IMG/VR virus record: IMGVR_UViG_3300009000_000029
Coordinates: 1-30,563 of that record
DNA length: 30,563 nt
Origin: a virus
Strand: one strand, 5' to 3'
A model generated the notes under the pieces. The model saw only the letters and a program-made list of their open reading frames with translations. It did no database searches and was not told the DNA's origin. Positions 19,842 to 26,898 of the stretch are shown here, piece after piece. Each line of letters opens with the position of its first letter. Positions within the stretch are counted from its first letter, which is position 1. The position numbers were made by a program, and so were the translations under genes.

Positions 19842-19849
19842 TATTTAAT
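19842..19849 (-). promoter_or_regulatory. T4-type late promoter element ATTAAATA
   Basis: ATTAAATA on the minus strand with a 6-nt spacer (TGTTAT) before the ATG at 19835. It predicts a leader of about one nucleotide. Confidence 0.6.
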
Positions 19850-19850
19850 C

Positions 19851-21677
19851 TTACAATCGTCGTATAGCAATCTTATTCGTGATATTTTGAGGATTGTAGA
19901 AATATGCAAATTGAAAATCTTCTAATTGATAATTTAGAGATTGTAAAACATTATCTTCGTTTTTGTAATCGGGATTCCAAATAACAAAATTCAAATTAGG
20001 TACTATACTATCACCGTTAATAGTATCAAGACCAGTTACACCAGGGATGTTAAGAATATCTGTGGTGAGCCGTGCAACATCAATAAGATCACCTAACTGC
20101 ACTCCATTAAAGTAGTTGTTGAGAATATTATATATTGAAGATTTGATGGAACCGTCATTAAGAGCTTGATTCTTATCTAAAGTAACACGTAGCTGAGAAT
20201 TATTAACTGTATCGTCTACGGAATCATCATCTACATTAGGTGCTCCAAATGCAAAGGCTTTAAATATTGGATCTGAAATAACTACATTCTGTGTAATGTC
20301 CTTTTTATTATCACAGAATTCAGCAAGGAGTTGTTTTTGAGCAGAATTTAAATAATTTGGAGTAAGCCCGTTTAAAGTAGGGTTACTATTAGGCACTGTA
20401 TATACATACACATTATTAAATGATGTCGATGCAGAGAATAAAACCTGCGAAAATAAAATCCTTGAATCATCATTACCTTGTGCGAGACCTATATCATCAT
20501 AATACGATAACACTTTAGATGTATAATCGTTATTAGATAAGATTTTAACATCACGTGTTATATTGTTAAAGTTTCTATTAAGGGTGTATTCGTAATCATC
20601 TTTGGTAACTAAACGATTTTGCGCAGCAAAAACTTTTGGTGCATTACGTCTTATATCTGCTACAGTCTCTGCTATTTTAGTTGGAGATGAAGCAAAGCGA
20701 TTGTTGAAGAGTAAGTCGCCTAATTGTGCGGCAGTAATTAACGTTTGATTAGTATCGTAAATAATATTTTTTACTGCATCGAAATTAGTGGATCCAAATA
20801 AAGTGAAAGGAGTATCCGTAAATGAATTAGGTCCCACTATACCTGCTTCATTATCCGATATAACATAAAAAATTAAAACCGTGTCATTAGCTTCTAATTG
20901 TTTACCGTTTAAATTATTACCAAATTTGAATTCGTAGTTACCACTACCATTTAAACGCTTTTCATATTTTTTAGCATCTGCACTCTCTAAGAATAAGGAC
21001 GACGTTTCTTCGTATTGCGACCATTCTCCTGTTGTATTATTTTGTACAAATATGTTAAATGAATTATCACTAATAAATTTTGAATCTCGAACGTTAGATG
21101 TACTCTGTATAAGTTGTTTAGAAGTAAAGCTATCAATTAAAATAATATTTTCATATGGCTCACCGGTAGCATTATATGATGTTTCGGTAATAGTGCCTTG
21201 ATATAAAGTACTATTAGAAGGTGCAACTTGTTCTAAAGTGTTATCTATAGTTTTTTCAAAAGTAATATCTTCAATAGTTACGTAGTTATTGCCATTAGCT
21301 GCAACTGAACTAAATCTTGGAAGAGTATATACATTAGAAGTTAAATTACGTGCAGAGAGAGATATGTTAACTAAGGACGTTTGATCACCTAGTGGATTGT
21401 ATCCAATGGTAGATACAAGCTTATTCATATTTTCATAAATAGTAGCTGTACTAAATGTAGATTCATTAGAGGTTGTGTTAAGCTGAAAAAGCAACACGTG
21501 ATACATATATGCTACAACATCAATAAATGCACTAAAGTTCGAACCTTCAAAGTTTTGATCTGTAAATGTTTCATTCTCATTAAGCCTGTCAATAATTAAA
21601 GTCTTGAGAGAATTAGCATCAAAAGAGAGATAAGCATTCTTTGGAAGGCTATAGTCTGTAAAATCTTGAAGGCTCAT
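19851..21677 (-). CDS. 6: baseplate wedge protein gp6
   Basis: 608 aa, close to T4 gp6 (660 aa). The N-terminus (NENETFTDQNFEGSNFSAFI, then DVVAYMYHVLLFQLNTTSNE) has the wedge-protein start in which an early helix packs the subunit into the wedge. The middle has the baseplate-J region: FASSPTKIAETVADIRRNAP followed by AQNRLVTKDDYE, a very typical J-family signature. Later come QLRVTLDKNQALNDGS and YFNGVQLGDLIDVARL. It forms the core ring of the baseplate by dimerising between wedges (family knowledge). It sits between gp25 and the 746-aa protein, and gp25-gp6 adjacency is common in marine T4-like phages. The start is an ATG 6 nt after a late element. Confidence 0.88.
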   Translation of the reverse strand: MSLQDFTDYSLPKNAYLSFDANSLKTLIIDRLNENETFTDQNFEGSNFSAFIDVVAYMYHVLLFQLNTTSNESTFSTATIYENMNKLVSTIGYNPLGDQTSLVNISLSARNLTSNVYTLPRFSSVAANGNNYVTIEDITFEKTIDNTLEQVAPSNSTLYQGTITETSYNATGEPYENIILIDSFTSKQLIQSTSNVRDSKFISDNSFNIFVQNNTTGEWSQYEETSSLFLESADAKKYEKRLNGSGNYEFKFGNNLNGKQLEANDTVLIFYVISDNEAGIVGPNSFTDTPFTLFGSTNFDAVKNIIYDTNQTLITAAQLGDLLFNNRFASSPTKIAETVADIRRNAPKVFAAQNRLVTKDDYEYTLNRNFNNITRDVKILSNNDYTSKVLSYYDDIGLAQGNDDSRILFSQVLFSASTSFNNVYVYTVPNSNPTLNGLTPNYLNSAQKQLLAEFCDNKKDITQNVVISDPIFKAFAFGAPNVDDDSVDDTVNNSQLRVTLDKNQALNDGSIKSSIYNILNNYFNGVQLGDLIDVARLTTDILNIPGVTGLDTINGDSIVPNLNFVIWNPDYKNEDNVLQSLNYQLEDFQFAYFYNPQNITNKIAIRRL

Positions 21678-21683
21678 TATGTA

Positions 21684-21691
21684 TATTTAAT
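21684..21691 (-). promoter_or_regulatory. T4-type late promoter element ATTAAATA
   Basis: ATTAAATA on the minus strand, with spacer TACATA and then the gp6 ATG at 21677. It lies in the short gap between gp25 and gp6. Confidence 0.6.
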
Positions 21692-21703
21692 CGAGGGGCA
21701 TTG

Positions 21704-22189
21704 TTATACAACAACGTAACCATCTTTATTGAGAGTAGCATTTAAAGATAGATTGTTGATGTCTAAATCAGGTATACTAAACCCAATTTCAATATTATAT
21801 TGATTTTCCTCAGGTAGGCCTTCAATACTAACAGTATTTAAAGTTATGCGAGGCTCTTGAACACCTAAATTTAGATAAATGAATTGACTTAAAAAGTAAG
21901 ATGTTGTTGTACTAATGGGTTCAAATAAATAGCTTCTAAAATCTAAACCTAAAAGTGGGTTGAGTAATTTTTGACCAGGTGTAGTGGTAAGAATATTTTT
22001 AACCGAATTAATAACAGCTTGACCGTCTTGTATCTCGGCAAGATCTTTTGGTCCGGATTCAGAGTATAATTCCGGTTTTACATAGCGGCTAAAATCTAAA
22101 TCAAACTTTATATCTTTATAGAGATAGCCATCCTGTAAAGATTTCTGCTCAATTGAAGATCTTTCTAAATTATCTAATCTTACCGCCAT
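21704..22189 (-). CDS. 25: baseplate wedge protein gp25
   Basis: 161 aa, somewhat longer than T4 gp25 (132 aa). The GPW/gp25 domain is visible from about residue 50: AEIQDGQAVINSVKNILTTT, PGQKLLNPLLGLDFRSYLFE, then a C-terminal half with EPRITLNTVSIEGL and IEIGFSIPDL. The first 45 residues (DNLERSSIEQKSLQDGYLYK, DIKFDLDF) carry the start common in marine relatives. In contractile injection systems gp25 joins gp6 in the wedge core and nucleates the sheath. It is the first gene of the long minus-strand virion block and diverges from the plus-strand cluster at 22230. Confidence 0.9.
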   Translation of the reverse strand: MAVRLDNLERSSIEQKSLQDGYLYKDIKFDLDFSRYVKPELYSESGPKDLAEIQDGQAVINSVKNILTTTPGQKLLNPLLGLDFRSYLFEPISTTTSYFLSQFIYLNLGVQEPRITLNTVSIEGLPEENQYNIEIGFSIPDLDINNLSLNATLNKDGYVVV

Positions 22190-22196
22190 AAATTTG

Positions 22197-22224
22197 TATA
22201 AATATTTATCTTAACGACTAAATA
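22197..22224 (+). promoter_or_regulatory. two plus-strand late elements, TATAAATA and ACTAAATA
   Basis: A perfect TATAAATA occupies 22197-22204 and an ACTAAATA occupies 22217-22224; the latter ends 5 nt before the ATG at 22230. Either could drive the plus-strand cluster. The second would give a leaderless message, the first a leader of about 20 nt. Confidence 0.55.
22203..22210 (-). promoter_or_regulatory. late promoter element GATAAATA for gp25
   Basis: GATAAATA on the minus strand, 13 nt before the gp25 ATG, so a leader of about 8 nt is expected. It overlaps a plus-strand TATAAATA, forming a palindromic centre (ATAAATATTTAT) in the 40-nt divergent region. Confidence 0.5.
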
Positions 22225-22229
22225 TTAGT

Positions 22230-22724
22230 ATGGCTAAAGACAAAAAATTTCTCCATCTTTTTGAGTACTATATGGCTAAGTACCCTGCACGTGGAACGCA
22301 AGGCGGTTTTCAGCAAAATGATGTTTTCAAATTTAATGATAACTTTAAGAGTGATGAAGCGTATGAAGGTCTTCCATCTAACGTAAAGGAAATTGTTGAT
22401 GATTTTATCGATACTGGATTACATCTTCGTGTTAGAGGAATTAGCCCGGAAGGAGATAAAGTAACCCTTTCAGTTGACCATGGAGGTGGTCGTTATGTCG
22501 GTAATGTTGATGTTCCATGTTGTCTTGGTGAGCCTGTTGATTTTGGAGTTAATTTACCTCCAATTCCTGATGTACAAAAGCGTAAAGATGATGTTAACAT
22601 TGACCCTAAAGATGTTGAACAAGATGAAGAAAATCCATCTAACATGAGTGATAAAGGAGATGGTAAGCTCTCTAAGACAGAGCTCACTCTCGAGAAAGAG
22701 AGTTATACACAACAGTACATTTAA
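22230..22724 (+). CDS. uncharacterised phage protein
   Basis: 164 aa, family not recognised. It starts MAKDKKFLHLFEYYMAKYPA and has a compact central part with VDDFIDTGLHLRVRGISPEG and VDHGGGRYVGNVDVPCC, possibly a small beta-barrel. The C-terminal 50 residues are charged and likely disordered (KRKDDVNIDPKDVEQDEENP). There is no signal peptide or membrane helix. It is the first gene of the plus-strand cluster with a tail-lysozyme-type enzyme and a propeller protein, so a late virion or assembly role is plausible. The start is fixed by the ACTAAATA element 5 nt upstream. Its stop overlaps the next start as TAATG. Confidence 0.75.
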   Translation: MAKDKKFLHLFEYYMAKYPARGTQGGFQQNDVFKFNDNFKSDEAYEGLPSNVKEIVDDFIDTGLHLRVRGISPEGDKVTLSVDHGGGRYVGNVDVPCCLGEPVDFGVNLPPIPDVQKRKDDVNIDPKDVEQDEENPSNMSDKGDGKLSKTELTLEKESYTQQYI

Positions 22725-22879
22725 TGTCTAAAAAAGAAAAGCCTACAACGAAGTGGTGCCCTGTATGCCATAGTTCGCAAAAGATATCCGGGTTTCGTTC
22801 GTATAGGTGTAAGGAATGTTGGATAGCAGCTGGTAAACCTAAAACTATAAGGCCAAAAAGCAATGACGGAACAGTTTGA
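22724..22879 (+). CDS. 51-aa zinc-ribbon-like protein
   Basis: A short frame, MSKKEKPTTKWCPVCHSSQK to the TGA at 22877-22879. It has two CxxC pairs, CPVC and, 17 residues later, CKEC, the spacing of a small zinc ribbon, and a basic C-terminus (GKPKTIRPK). The ATG overlaps the previous stop (TAATG) and its own 3' end overlaps the lysozyme start by 17 nt, a pattern typical of translationally coupled phage genes. It could bind nucleic acid or a protein partner; nothing more can be said. Codon use is like its neighbours. Confidence 0.65.
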   Translation: MSKKEKPTTKWCPVCHSSQKISGFRSYRCKECWIAAGKPKTIRPKSNDGTV

Positions 22880-23576
22880 TGAAGGGTTTAAAGAGATACT
22901 TTTAGGTCTACTCTCTCTTGGTGCAACTGCATATGAAACTGATTATATCCTTAAGTTACTAAATAAGCGTCCTGAACCAGTTGAGCAAAAAATTGAGGCT
23001 CTTAAAAAAGCTGATGATATGATATCATCAACTAAATTTGATCAGGTTGCTGCTAAAGTAATGCAACGACTTAAATTGGAAAATGAGCCAGTCGAAATTA
23101 AATCAGAGCCAGTTAAAGTTAAACCTAACATTAAGAGTAATCCTAAAAAAGGATCGCCAGAATATATTGTAAACCGTCTTCGTAAAGGTGGGCTCACCAC
23201 AACTGCTGCTGTGGGTATAGTTGCTAATCTTAAAGCAGAGTCTAATTTAAATCCATCTATTAAACAATATGGTGGTGGTCCTGGTAGAGGATTAGCTCAG
23301 TGGGAGAAGGGTGGTCGTTATGATGCCGACCCAATTAACTTAGTTAAGTTTGCTAAGCGTAGGGGTACTGATTGGAGTGACTTAGATACACAAATTGATT
23401 TTATATTATATGAAATGGATAGGCATCCTGAATATAAGAGGGTTAAAGAGATGCTTAATAATACTGATAATGTAGAAGACGCTACATTGATATTCTTAAA
23501 AAAATATGAAAAGGCTGGTACTCCACATACATCTAAAAGAATAAAGTATGCTGAAGAACTAAATGATTTAATATAA
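22863..23576 (+). CDS. tail-lysozyme-type muramidase
   Basis: 237 aa. The C-terminal 140 residues match the phage tail lysozyme domain: SPEYIVNRLRKGGLTTTAAV, GIVANLKAESNLNPSIKQYG, then GRGLAQWEKGGRYD. The likely catalytic Glu is E126 in LKAES. The enzyme class cleaves peptidoglycan. The N-terminus has a short hydrophobic helix (ILLGLLSLGATA, residues 12-23) and RPEPVEQKIEALKKAD, then a charged Pro/Lys linker; the helix is too short and polar-flanked to be a sure membrane segment or signal. It may be a virion-borne enzyme for entry or the endolysin; I favour the former slightly because of the neighbouring virion genes, but the data do not decide. It is expressed in the plus-strand cluster without its own promoter. 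Confidence 0.75.
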   Translation: MTEQFDEGFKEILLGLLSLGATAYETDYILKLLNKRPEPVEQKIEALKKADDMISSTKFDQVAAKVMQRLKLENEPVEIKSEPVKVKPNIKSNPKKGSPEYIVNRLRKGGLTTTAAVGIVANLKAESNLNPSIKQYGGGPGRGLAQWEKGGRYDADPINLVKFAKRRGTDWSDLDTQIDFILYEMDRHPEYKRVKEMLNNTDNVEDATLIFLKKYEKAGTPHTSKRIKYAEELNDLI

Positions 23577-23619
23577 AAATGTTTTGGGGTAGCAAACACT
23601 TGTTAAAGGCATTTGAAAA

Positions 23620-23627
23620 TATAAATA
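23620..23627 (+). promoter_or_regulatory. perfect T4 late promoter TATAAATA
   Basis: TATAAATA followed by GCCGT and the ATG at 23633. It is an exact match to the T4 late consensus with the same 5-nt spacer seen at other genes, and this decides the start of the next gene. Confidence 0.75.
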
Positions 23628-23632
23628 GCCGT

Positions 23633-25000
23633 ATGAGCAGTAATACAAATGTAAGTTGGCCAAAGTTTAAATATCTTGATGGTAAGATTGAAGGTAATCT
23701 CACTAAAACTCGTACACTAGGCTTGGATGACTTTAATGTTATTCACTCATTAGGTTATAAGTCTGACTACCATATAACTACAGATACAACACAAAATAAC
23801 ATAACTAGGCAAGAAGTTGGCTACAAAGGTTTTATTGGTAATGTGCATGCATCAGACGGGTATACATACTACCTACCCGCTTACTCAACTTCTTTAGGTA
23901 AGTTAGAGAGAAGCACGGGTAAGATTACATTAGAGAATAAATTTTCTATTGTACCGCAAGTTCGATCTGGAGCTGAAGGTGCTAATGGTATTATCTACAT
24001 GCCATCATATACTAAGACATTAAAAATTTATACATATAATACTAAAACTGGTGAGGTTGGATTGATAACTCCACCGCAGCCAGGTTATTATGGTCATGTA
24101 TGGGGAGCAGCAGCTGATAAGAACGGTAATGTCTATATGCCACCAGCATTGAGTAAAAAAATTCTTAAGATAGATACTCAAGGTGAAGTTTCAATACTAC
24201 AAGGAGGTCCAGTTACCTCTGGTGTATCTGGGTTTGATGTTAAGTATGTAGGTGCTACTTATGTTGAGAGCGTTAATAAAGTATTCTGCTTACCTAGATG
24301 CGGTAAAAAGATTTTGGTTATAAACTGTGCTGATGATAGCTACGAAGAAATTGATTTGCCAGCGGATTATCTGGCAGTAGCTAATAAAAATAAAAACTTC
24401 CATGGCTACTTAGCCCCTGATGGTTGGCTTTATAGCGCCTTCTGGGCTGATACTAAATGCTTTAGGATCAACCCTAACACATATGAAATTCAATGGAAGG
24501 ATTATAGTGAGGAGTTTATGGATGGTAAAGATACTATCGAAGAAGCTTCTGGTATTATGAATATAGGTACAGGATTTACAACAGCTGCCATTACAGTAGG
24601 TGATAGTGTATATTTCGGGTTAGCTGGTACTTCTAAAGCAGTTAAGTTAGAATTTGAGCCTTCAGTTGCTAAATTATCTAAACCGATAAATAATGGTATG
24701 AGTGAGATTAAAATCAATAGTAATGACCTTACACCCGGAATTAGAAATTTGATGGGTGCTTTACTAGCTACTGATGGTGATAAAGAAATTACAATTACTA
24801 TTTCTAATGAAGATGTGCAAGCAGCACCAATCCCTTCACCATCTTTAGTTTGCCCTACTCCAATGGCAAGTCCAAGCCCTTCATACAGCTGCGCAAATTA
24901 TTGCACCTGCAGTAACTGTTATTGCCCAACAACTACATGCTATTGCAGTTGTAATGTCTGCACAAGCTGGTGTCCAACTAATACCTGCTGTTGCTGTTAA
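23633..25000 (+). CDS. beta-propeller protein with Cys-rich C-terminal tail
   Basis: 455 aa from the ATG at 23633. An in-frame ATG 54 nt upstream is less likely because the TATAAATA element lies between the two. Residues about 60-370 show repeated blades of the YncE or PQQ-like kind: ANGIIYMPSYTKTLKIYTYN, ADKNGNVYMPPALSKKILKI, VNKVFCLPRCGKKILVINCA, APDGWLYSAFWADTKCFRIN. Then follow a short beta region, a Pro/Ser linker (PIPSPSLVCPTPMASPSPS) and a tail of about 37 residues holding 14 Cys, mostly as CxC and CxxC, ending TNTCCCC. No signal peptide is seen. Such a tail could bind metal, form disulphides or be lipid-modified; none of this is shown. A late virion or host-contact role is inferred from the promoter and the lysozyme next to it. 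Confidence 0.75.
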   Translation: MSSNTNVSWPKFKYLDGKIEGNLTKTRTLGLDDFNVIHSLGYKSDYHITTDTTQNNITRQEVGYKGFIGNVHASDGYTYYLPAYSTSLGKLERSTGKITLENKFSIVPQVRSGAEGANGIIYMPSYTKTLKIYTYNTKTGEVGLITPPQPGYYGHVWGAAADKNGNVYMPPALSKKILKIDTQGEVSILQGGPVTSGVSGFDVKYVGATYVESVNKVFCLPRCGKKILVINCADDSYEEIDLPADYLAVANKNKNFHGYLAPDGWLYSAFWADTKCFRINPNTYEIQWKDYSEEFMDGKDTIEEASGIMNIGTGFTTAAITVGDSVYFGLAGTSKAVKLEFEPSVAKLSKPINNGMSEIKINSNDLTPGIRNLMGALLATDGDKEITITISNEDVQAAPIPSPSLVCPTPMASPSPSYSCANYCTCSNCYCPTTTCYCSCNVCTSWCPTNTCCCC

Positions 25001-25013
25001 AGATCTTAAACGC

Positions 25014-25043
25014 AAAAAGCCGGGCTATAGCCCGGCTTTTTTT
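25014..25043. terminator. bidirectional rho-independent terminator
   Basis: The stem AGCCGGGC / GCCCGGCT with a TATA loop is flanked by five A on the left and seven T on the right, so it has a U-tract in both transcripts. It lies between the convergent plus-strand cluster and the minus-strand genes ending at 25064. It is much more GC-rich than its surroundings. Confidence 0.92.
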
Positions 25044-25063
25044 ATGTATTAATTTTATGTTAT

Positions 25064-25534
25064 TTATTTAAGAAGAGGTACTCCTTGAAGCTTAGGCTTT
25101 ACCCCATGCATAGGGCTAGCACCACCGAAGACAACCTCTTCATCTTCTTCTTTGTGCTCTTCTTCCTTTTCTTCGTCATCATCTTCTTCTTTTTCGTCAT
25201 CTTCATGACTTTCATACATAACAATCTGGACATCTTCTGCCAATACAGCAGCTAATTTACCATTATGCTCAATGTAGTATTCTTCAATAAGACCTGCTTC
25301 ATTAAGGCTATGGTGAAGAATCTTCTTAACGCCCTCAAACTGAGGTGCTTCAATGTGAGATGCTCAATCATGTTCGATGTTACCGCCTTTAAAAGCAGCT
25401 TCACCGCTATCCTCAACTGGGTTAGGAGCGTCAGTTGATTCAACAACTACTTCTCCAGCTCGCTGGTTCATGGATCCGTATGCTTCAGCGAGCAAATCGA
25501 TATCCTTTTTAAAATTATTATGTTGTTTGGCCAT
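25064..25534 (-). pseudogene. small acidic phage protein gene interrupted by in-frame TGA
   Basis: The frame starts at the ATG at 25534, placed 5 nt after ACTAAATA. It reads MAKQHNNFKKDIDLLAEAYG and continues for 56 residues to NIEHD, where TGA stands at 25366-25364. The same frame then goes on for 99 codons: ASHIEAPQFEGVKKILHHSL, NEAGLIEEYYIEHNGKLAAV, a very acidic run of about 25 residues, and FGGASPMHGVKPKLQGVPLL before TAA at 25064. The distal part has no ATG near its beginning, so it is not a separate gene. TGG (Trp) to TGA is the simplest change, but other codons are possible. Function unknown. The upstream ATG at 25600 is rejected because a hairpin lies between it and the promoter. A sequence error or read-through remains possible. 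Confidence 0.75.
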
Positions 25535-25539
25535 ATTAT

Positions 25540-25547
25540 TATTTAGT
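25540..25547 (-). promoter_or_regulatory. late promoter element ACTAAATA
   Basis: ACTAAATA on the minus strand, spacer ATAAT, then the ATG at 25534. The same element sequence and spacer are used on the plus strand at 22217. Confidence 0.6.
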
Positions 25548-25572
25548 CTCATACAATGAAAATAACATGAAA

Positions 25573-25594
25573 CCTCAGGGATATATCCCTGAGG
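25573..25594 (-). terminator. hairpin after the outer-membrane protein gene
   Basis: A perfect 8-bp stem CCTCAGGG / CCCTGAGG with an ATATAT loop lies 21 nt past the stop of the outer-membrane protein gene. On the minus strand it is followed by TTTCATGTTATTTT, only a weak U-tract, so it may act as a partial terminator or an mRNA 3'-end stabiliser. Confidence 0.6.
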
Positions 25595-25615
25595 CCTCAT
25601 TAATATTAGTTTATC

Positions 25616-26335
25616 TTAGAAAGAACGTGTAAGAGAAATACCCCCTACAAATTCAAATCCATCATTAGTCCAGATACCTCCACGATCATCAAAGGTGTGA
25701 ACACCTTTAACAAATGGTGTAAGAGAAGTATCAAGGATACGTACTGGTAGGTCTGGAAGATTTGCAACCAACTCAACATGAGTCAATTCAGTCTCTTCAA
25801 GAAGATAACCAACACTAGCTACTGCACTAATTCCACTTACAACTTCGCCTAGGTCAACAGTTACTTCACCGTAACCGTCATTATCACCATCAAGGGCAAT
25901 ATATTGTGCTAAGGTGACAGTACCAAACGAGAAGTTCTTAGCAATACCAACACCAAGCTCGGATGTGACATCACCAACAACATTCGTACCTTCTGAGTAG
26001 TAGTTAAGGTCTGCAAATGCGGTAAATGCACCAATAAATGGAGCATCTAAACCGTAAGAACCACCTACAGTAAACTCAAGCTCTTCCTGCAAATCGTTAT
26101 CACTAAGTGCAAGAGTAGCAAAGGCTGGGAACCCGACAAAATCAAGGCCTGTGGTTGCCTCAAGCCGGACATCATTATCCCCTTGATTCTGACCACGCCA
26201 AATATCTTGGGTGCTGTATGTACCAGTTACTCCAACTCCAAAGTTTAGGTCAGTTGCGACACTACACTCTGAAGCACTTCCTGCAGTAGCAATACCTACT
26301 GCAGCCAACATTGTCAATACGATTGTTTTCGTCAT
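25616..26335 (-). CDS. phage-encoded outer-membrane beta-barrel protein, TorF/Gcw_chp-porin-like
   Basis: 239 aa. Residues 1-22 are a Sec signal peptide (MTKTIVLTMLAAVGIATAGS then ASE), with likely cleavage after the Ala/Ser run. The mature part has alternating hydrophobic beta-strands, GVGVTGTYSTQDIWRGQNQG near its start, which resembles the S-D-Y-x-x-R-G motif of TorF/Gcw_chp putative porins, and it ends GGISLTRSF with the terminal Phe required for outer-membrane assembly. It would be exported by the host and inserted by the BAM machinery. It has a perfect TATAAATA late element and a hairpin after it, so it is its own late unit. Possible roles are nutrient uptake, superinfection exclusion or help in release; the sequence does not decide. 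Family assignment is by eye. Confidence 0.75.
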   Translation of the reverse strand: MTKTIVLTMLAAVGIATAGSASECSVATDLNFGVGVTGTYSTQDIWRGQNQGDNDVRLEATTGLDFVGFPAFATLALSDNDLQEELEFTVGGSYGLDAPFIGAFTAFADLNYYSEGTNVVGDVTSELGVGIAKNFSFGTVTLAQYIALDGDNDGYGEVTVDLGEVVSGISAVASVGYLLEETELTHVELVANLPDLPVRILDTSLTPFVKGVHTFDDRGGIWTNDGFEFVGGISLTRSF

Positions 26336-26342
26336 TACTCTA

Positions 26343-26350
26343 TATTTATA
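26343..26350 (-). promoter_or_regulatory. perfect T4 late promoter TATAAATA
   Basis: TATAAATA on the minus strand, then TAGAGTA and the ATG at 26335. It is an exact consensus match with a 7-nt spacer, predicting a leader of about 2 nt. Confidence 0.7.
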
Positions 26351-26389
26351 GGATATGACGGGGGGATATCAACTACCTTTCAAACTATT

Positions 26390-26644
26390 TTATGATCTAG
26401 GTGGAAAGAGACCTCTATAACATATAATAGCTTTACAGCCATTTAAATCGTCAATCTTAGGTAATGCAAATGTAGGTATAGTAAGCTCCTCTCCACTATC
26501 ATCACCACCGTATTGCGCTCTAATAACTGCATACAATACTGGTTCGTCTTCTACTTTAAATATTCGACCATCACAAGCATACCAACCTTCAGGTACATAA
26601 TTACCTGCAAAGTATATAATTGTACCTATGTAAGCGTCTATCAT
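26390..26644 (-). CDS. mini tail-collar domain protein
   Basis: 84 aa, consisting almost only of a phage tail collar domain: IGTIIYFAGNYVPEGWYACD, GRIFKVEDEPVLYAVI, RAQYGGDD, then LTIPTFALPKID. The usual PxGW, CDG, Y-x-x-L and QYGGD landmarks are all present. Normal collar proteins have fibre segments as well; this one is a stand-alone domain, known in some marine phages and in bacterial microcystin-dependent-type proteins. The start overlaps the stop of the previous gene (AATGATAG), so coupling is expected. It probably adds to the tail or fibre, or caps a fibre. Confidence 0.8.
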   Translation of the reverse strand: MIDAYIGTIIYFAGNYVPEGWYACDGRIFKVEDEPVLYAVIRAQYGGDDSGEELTIPTFALPKIDDLNGCKAIICYRGLFPPRS

Positions 26645-26898
26645 TTTTTCTTCTTCCAGCTTTTACGTGCAGGACCACGCTTTTTATATTTAGTATTCTT
26701 AATCTTTTTACAAGCAGCGTGTGTAGGTCTACATGCAGGGTACGAAGCCCCCTTCTTCCCAGCTTTCTTTCTACCACAAGGGCCACCCGTCTTGCAATTA
26801 ACCCAGCCTTTAAACTTTTTGCCAGTCCTTTTATCTGTACGAGTTTTGAACCAATCACGAAGGTTCTCACTCATCACGATTGCTTCTTTACAAGTCAT
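26641..26898 (-). CDS. small basic Cys-containing protein
   Basis: 85 aa, strongly basic, with RTGKKFKGWVNCKTGGPCGR, KGASYPACRPTHAACKKI and a KKKK end. The WVNC...GGPCGR...YPACRPT arrangement recurs in small proteins of many tailed phages and of algal viruses; its function is unknown to me. The Cys spacing may bind metal. The first ATG is supported by a GGAGGT Shine-Dalgarno sequence 9 nt upstream; the second ATG (residue 9, MSENL) is less supported. Its start overlaps the upstream stop as ATGA. It may be a DNA-associated virion or core protein because of its charge; that is inference. Confidence 0.75.
   Translation of the reverse strand: MTCKEAIVMSENLRDWFKTRTDKRTGKKFKGWVNCKTGGPCGRKKAGKKGASYPACRPTHAACKKIKNTKYKKRGPARKSWKKKK

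Noticed and set aside
23579-23632. 18-residue N-terminal extension of the beta-propeller (ATG at 23579)
   Set aside because: The perfect TATAAATA lies inside this segment, 5 nt before the ATG at 23633, which matches the spacing at other late genes.
8803-25534. Reassigned stop codons (alternative genetic code)
   Set aside because: The two internal stops are TAA and TGA, yet TAA ends most genes here and TGA ends several (22879, 26641, 26895). No single reassignment explains both.
25535-25600. N-terminal extension of the interrupted acidic gene from 25600
   Set aside because: It would translate through the hairpin at 25573-25594 and the ACTAAATA element, and the residues there look non-coding.
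26346-26362. Weak hairpin GATAT...ATATC around a run of C before the outer-membrane protein gene
   Set aside because: Only five AT-rich pairs, no U-tract, and it overlaps the late promoter; it is too weak to call.
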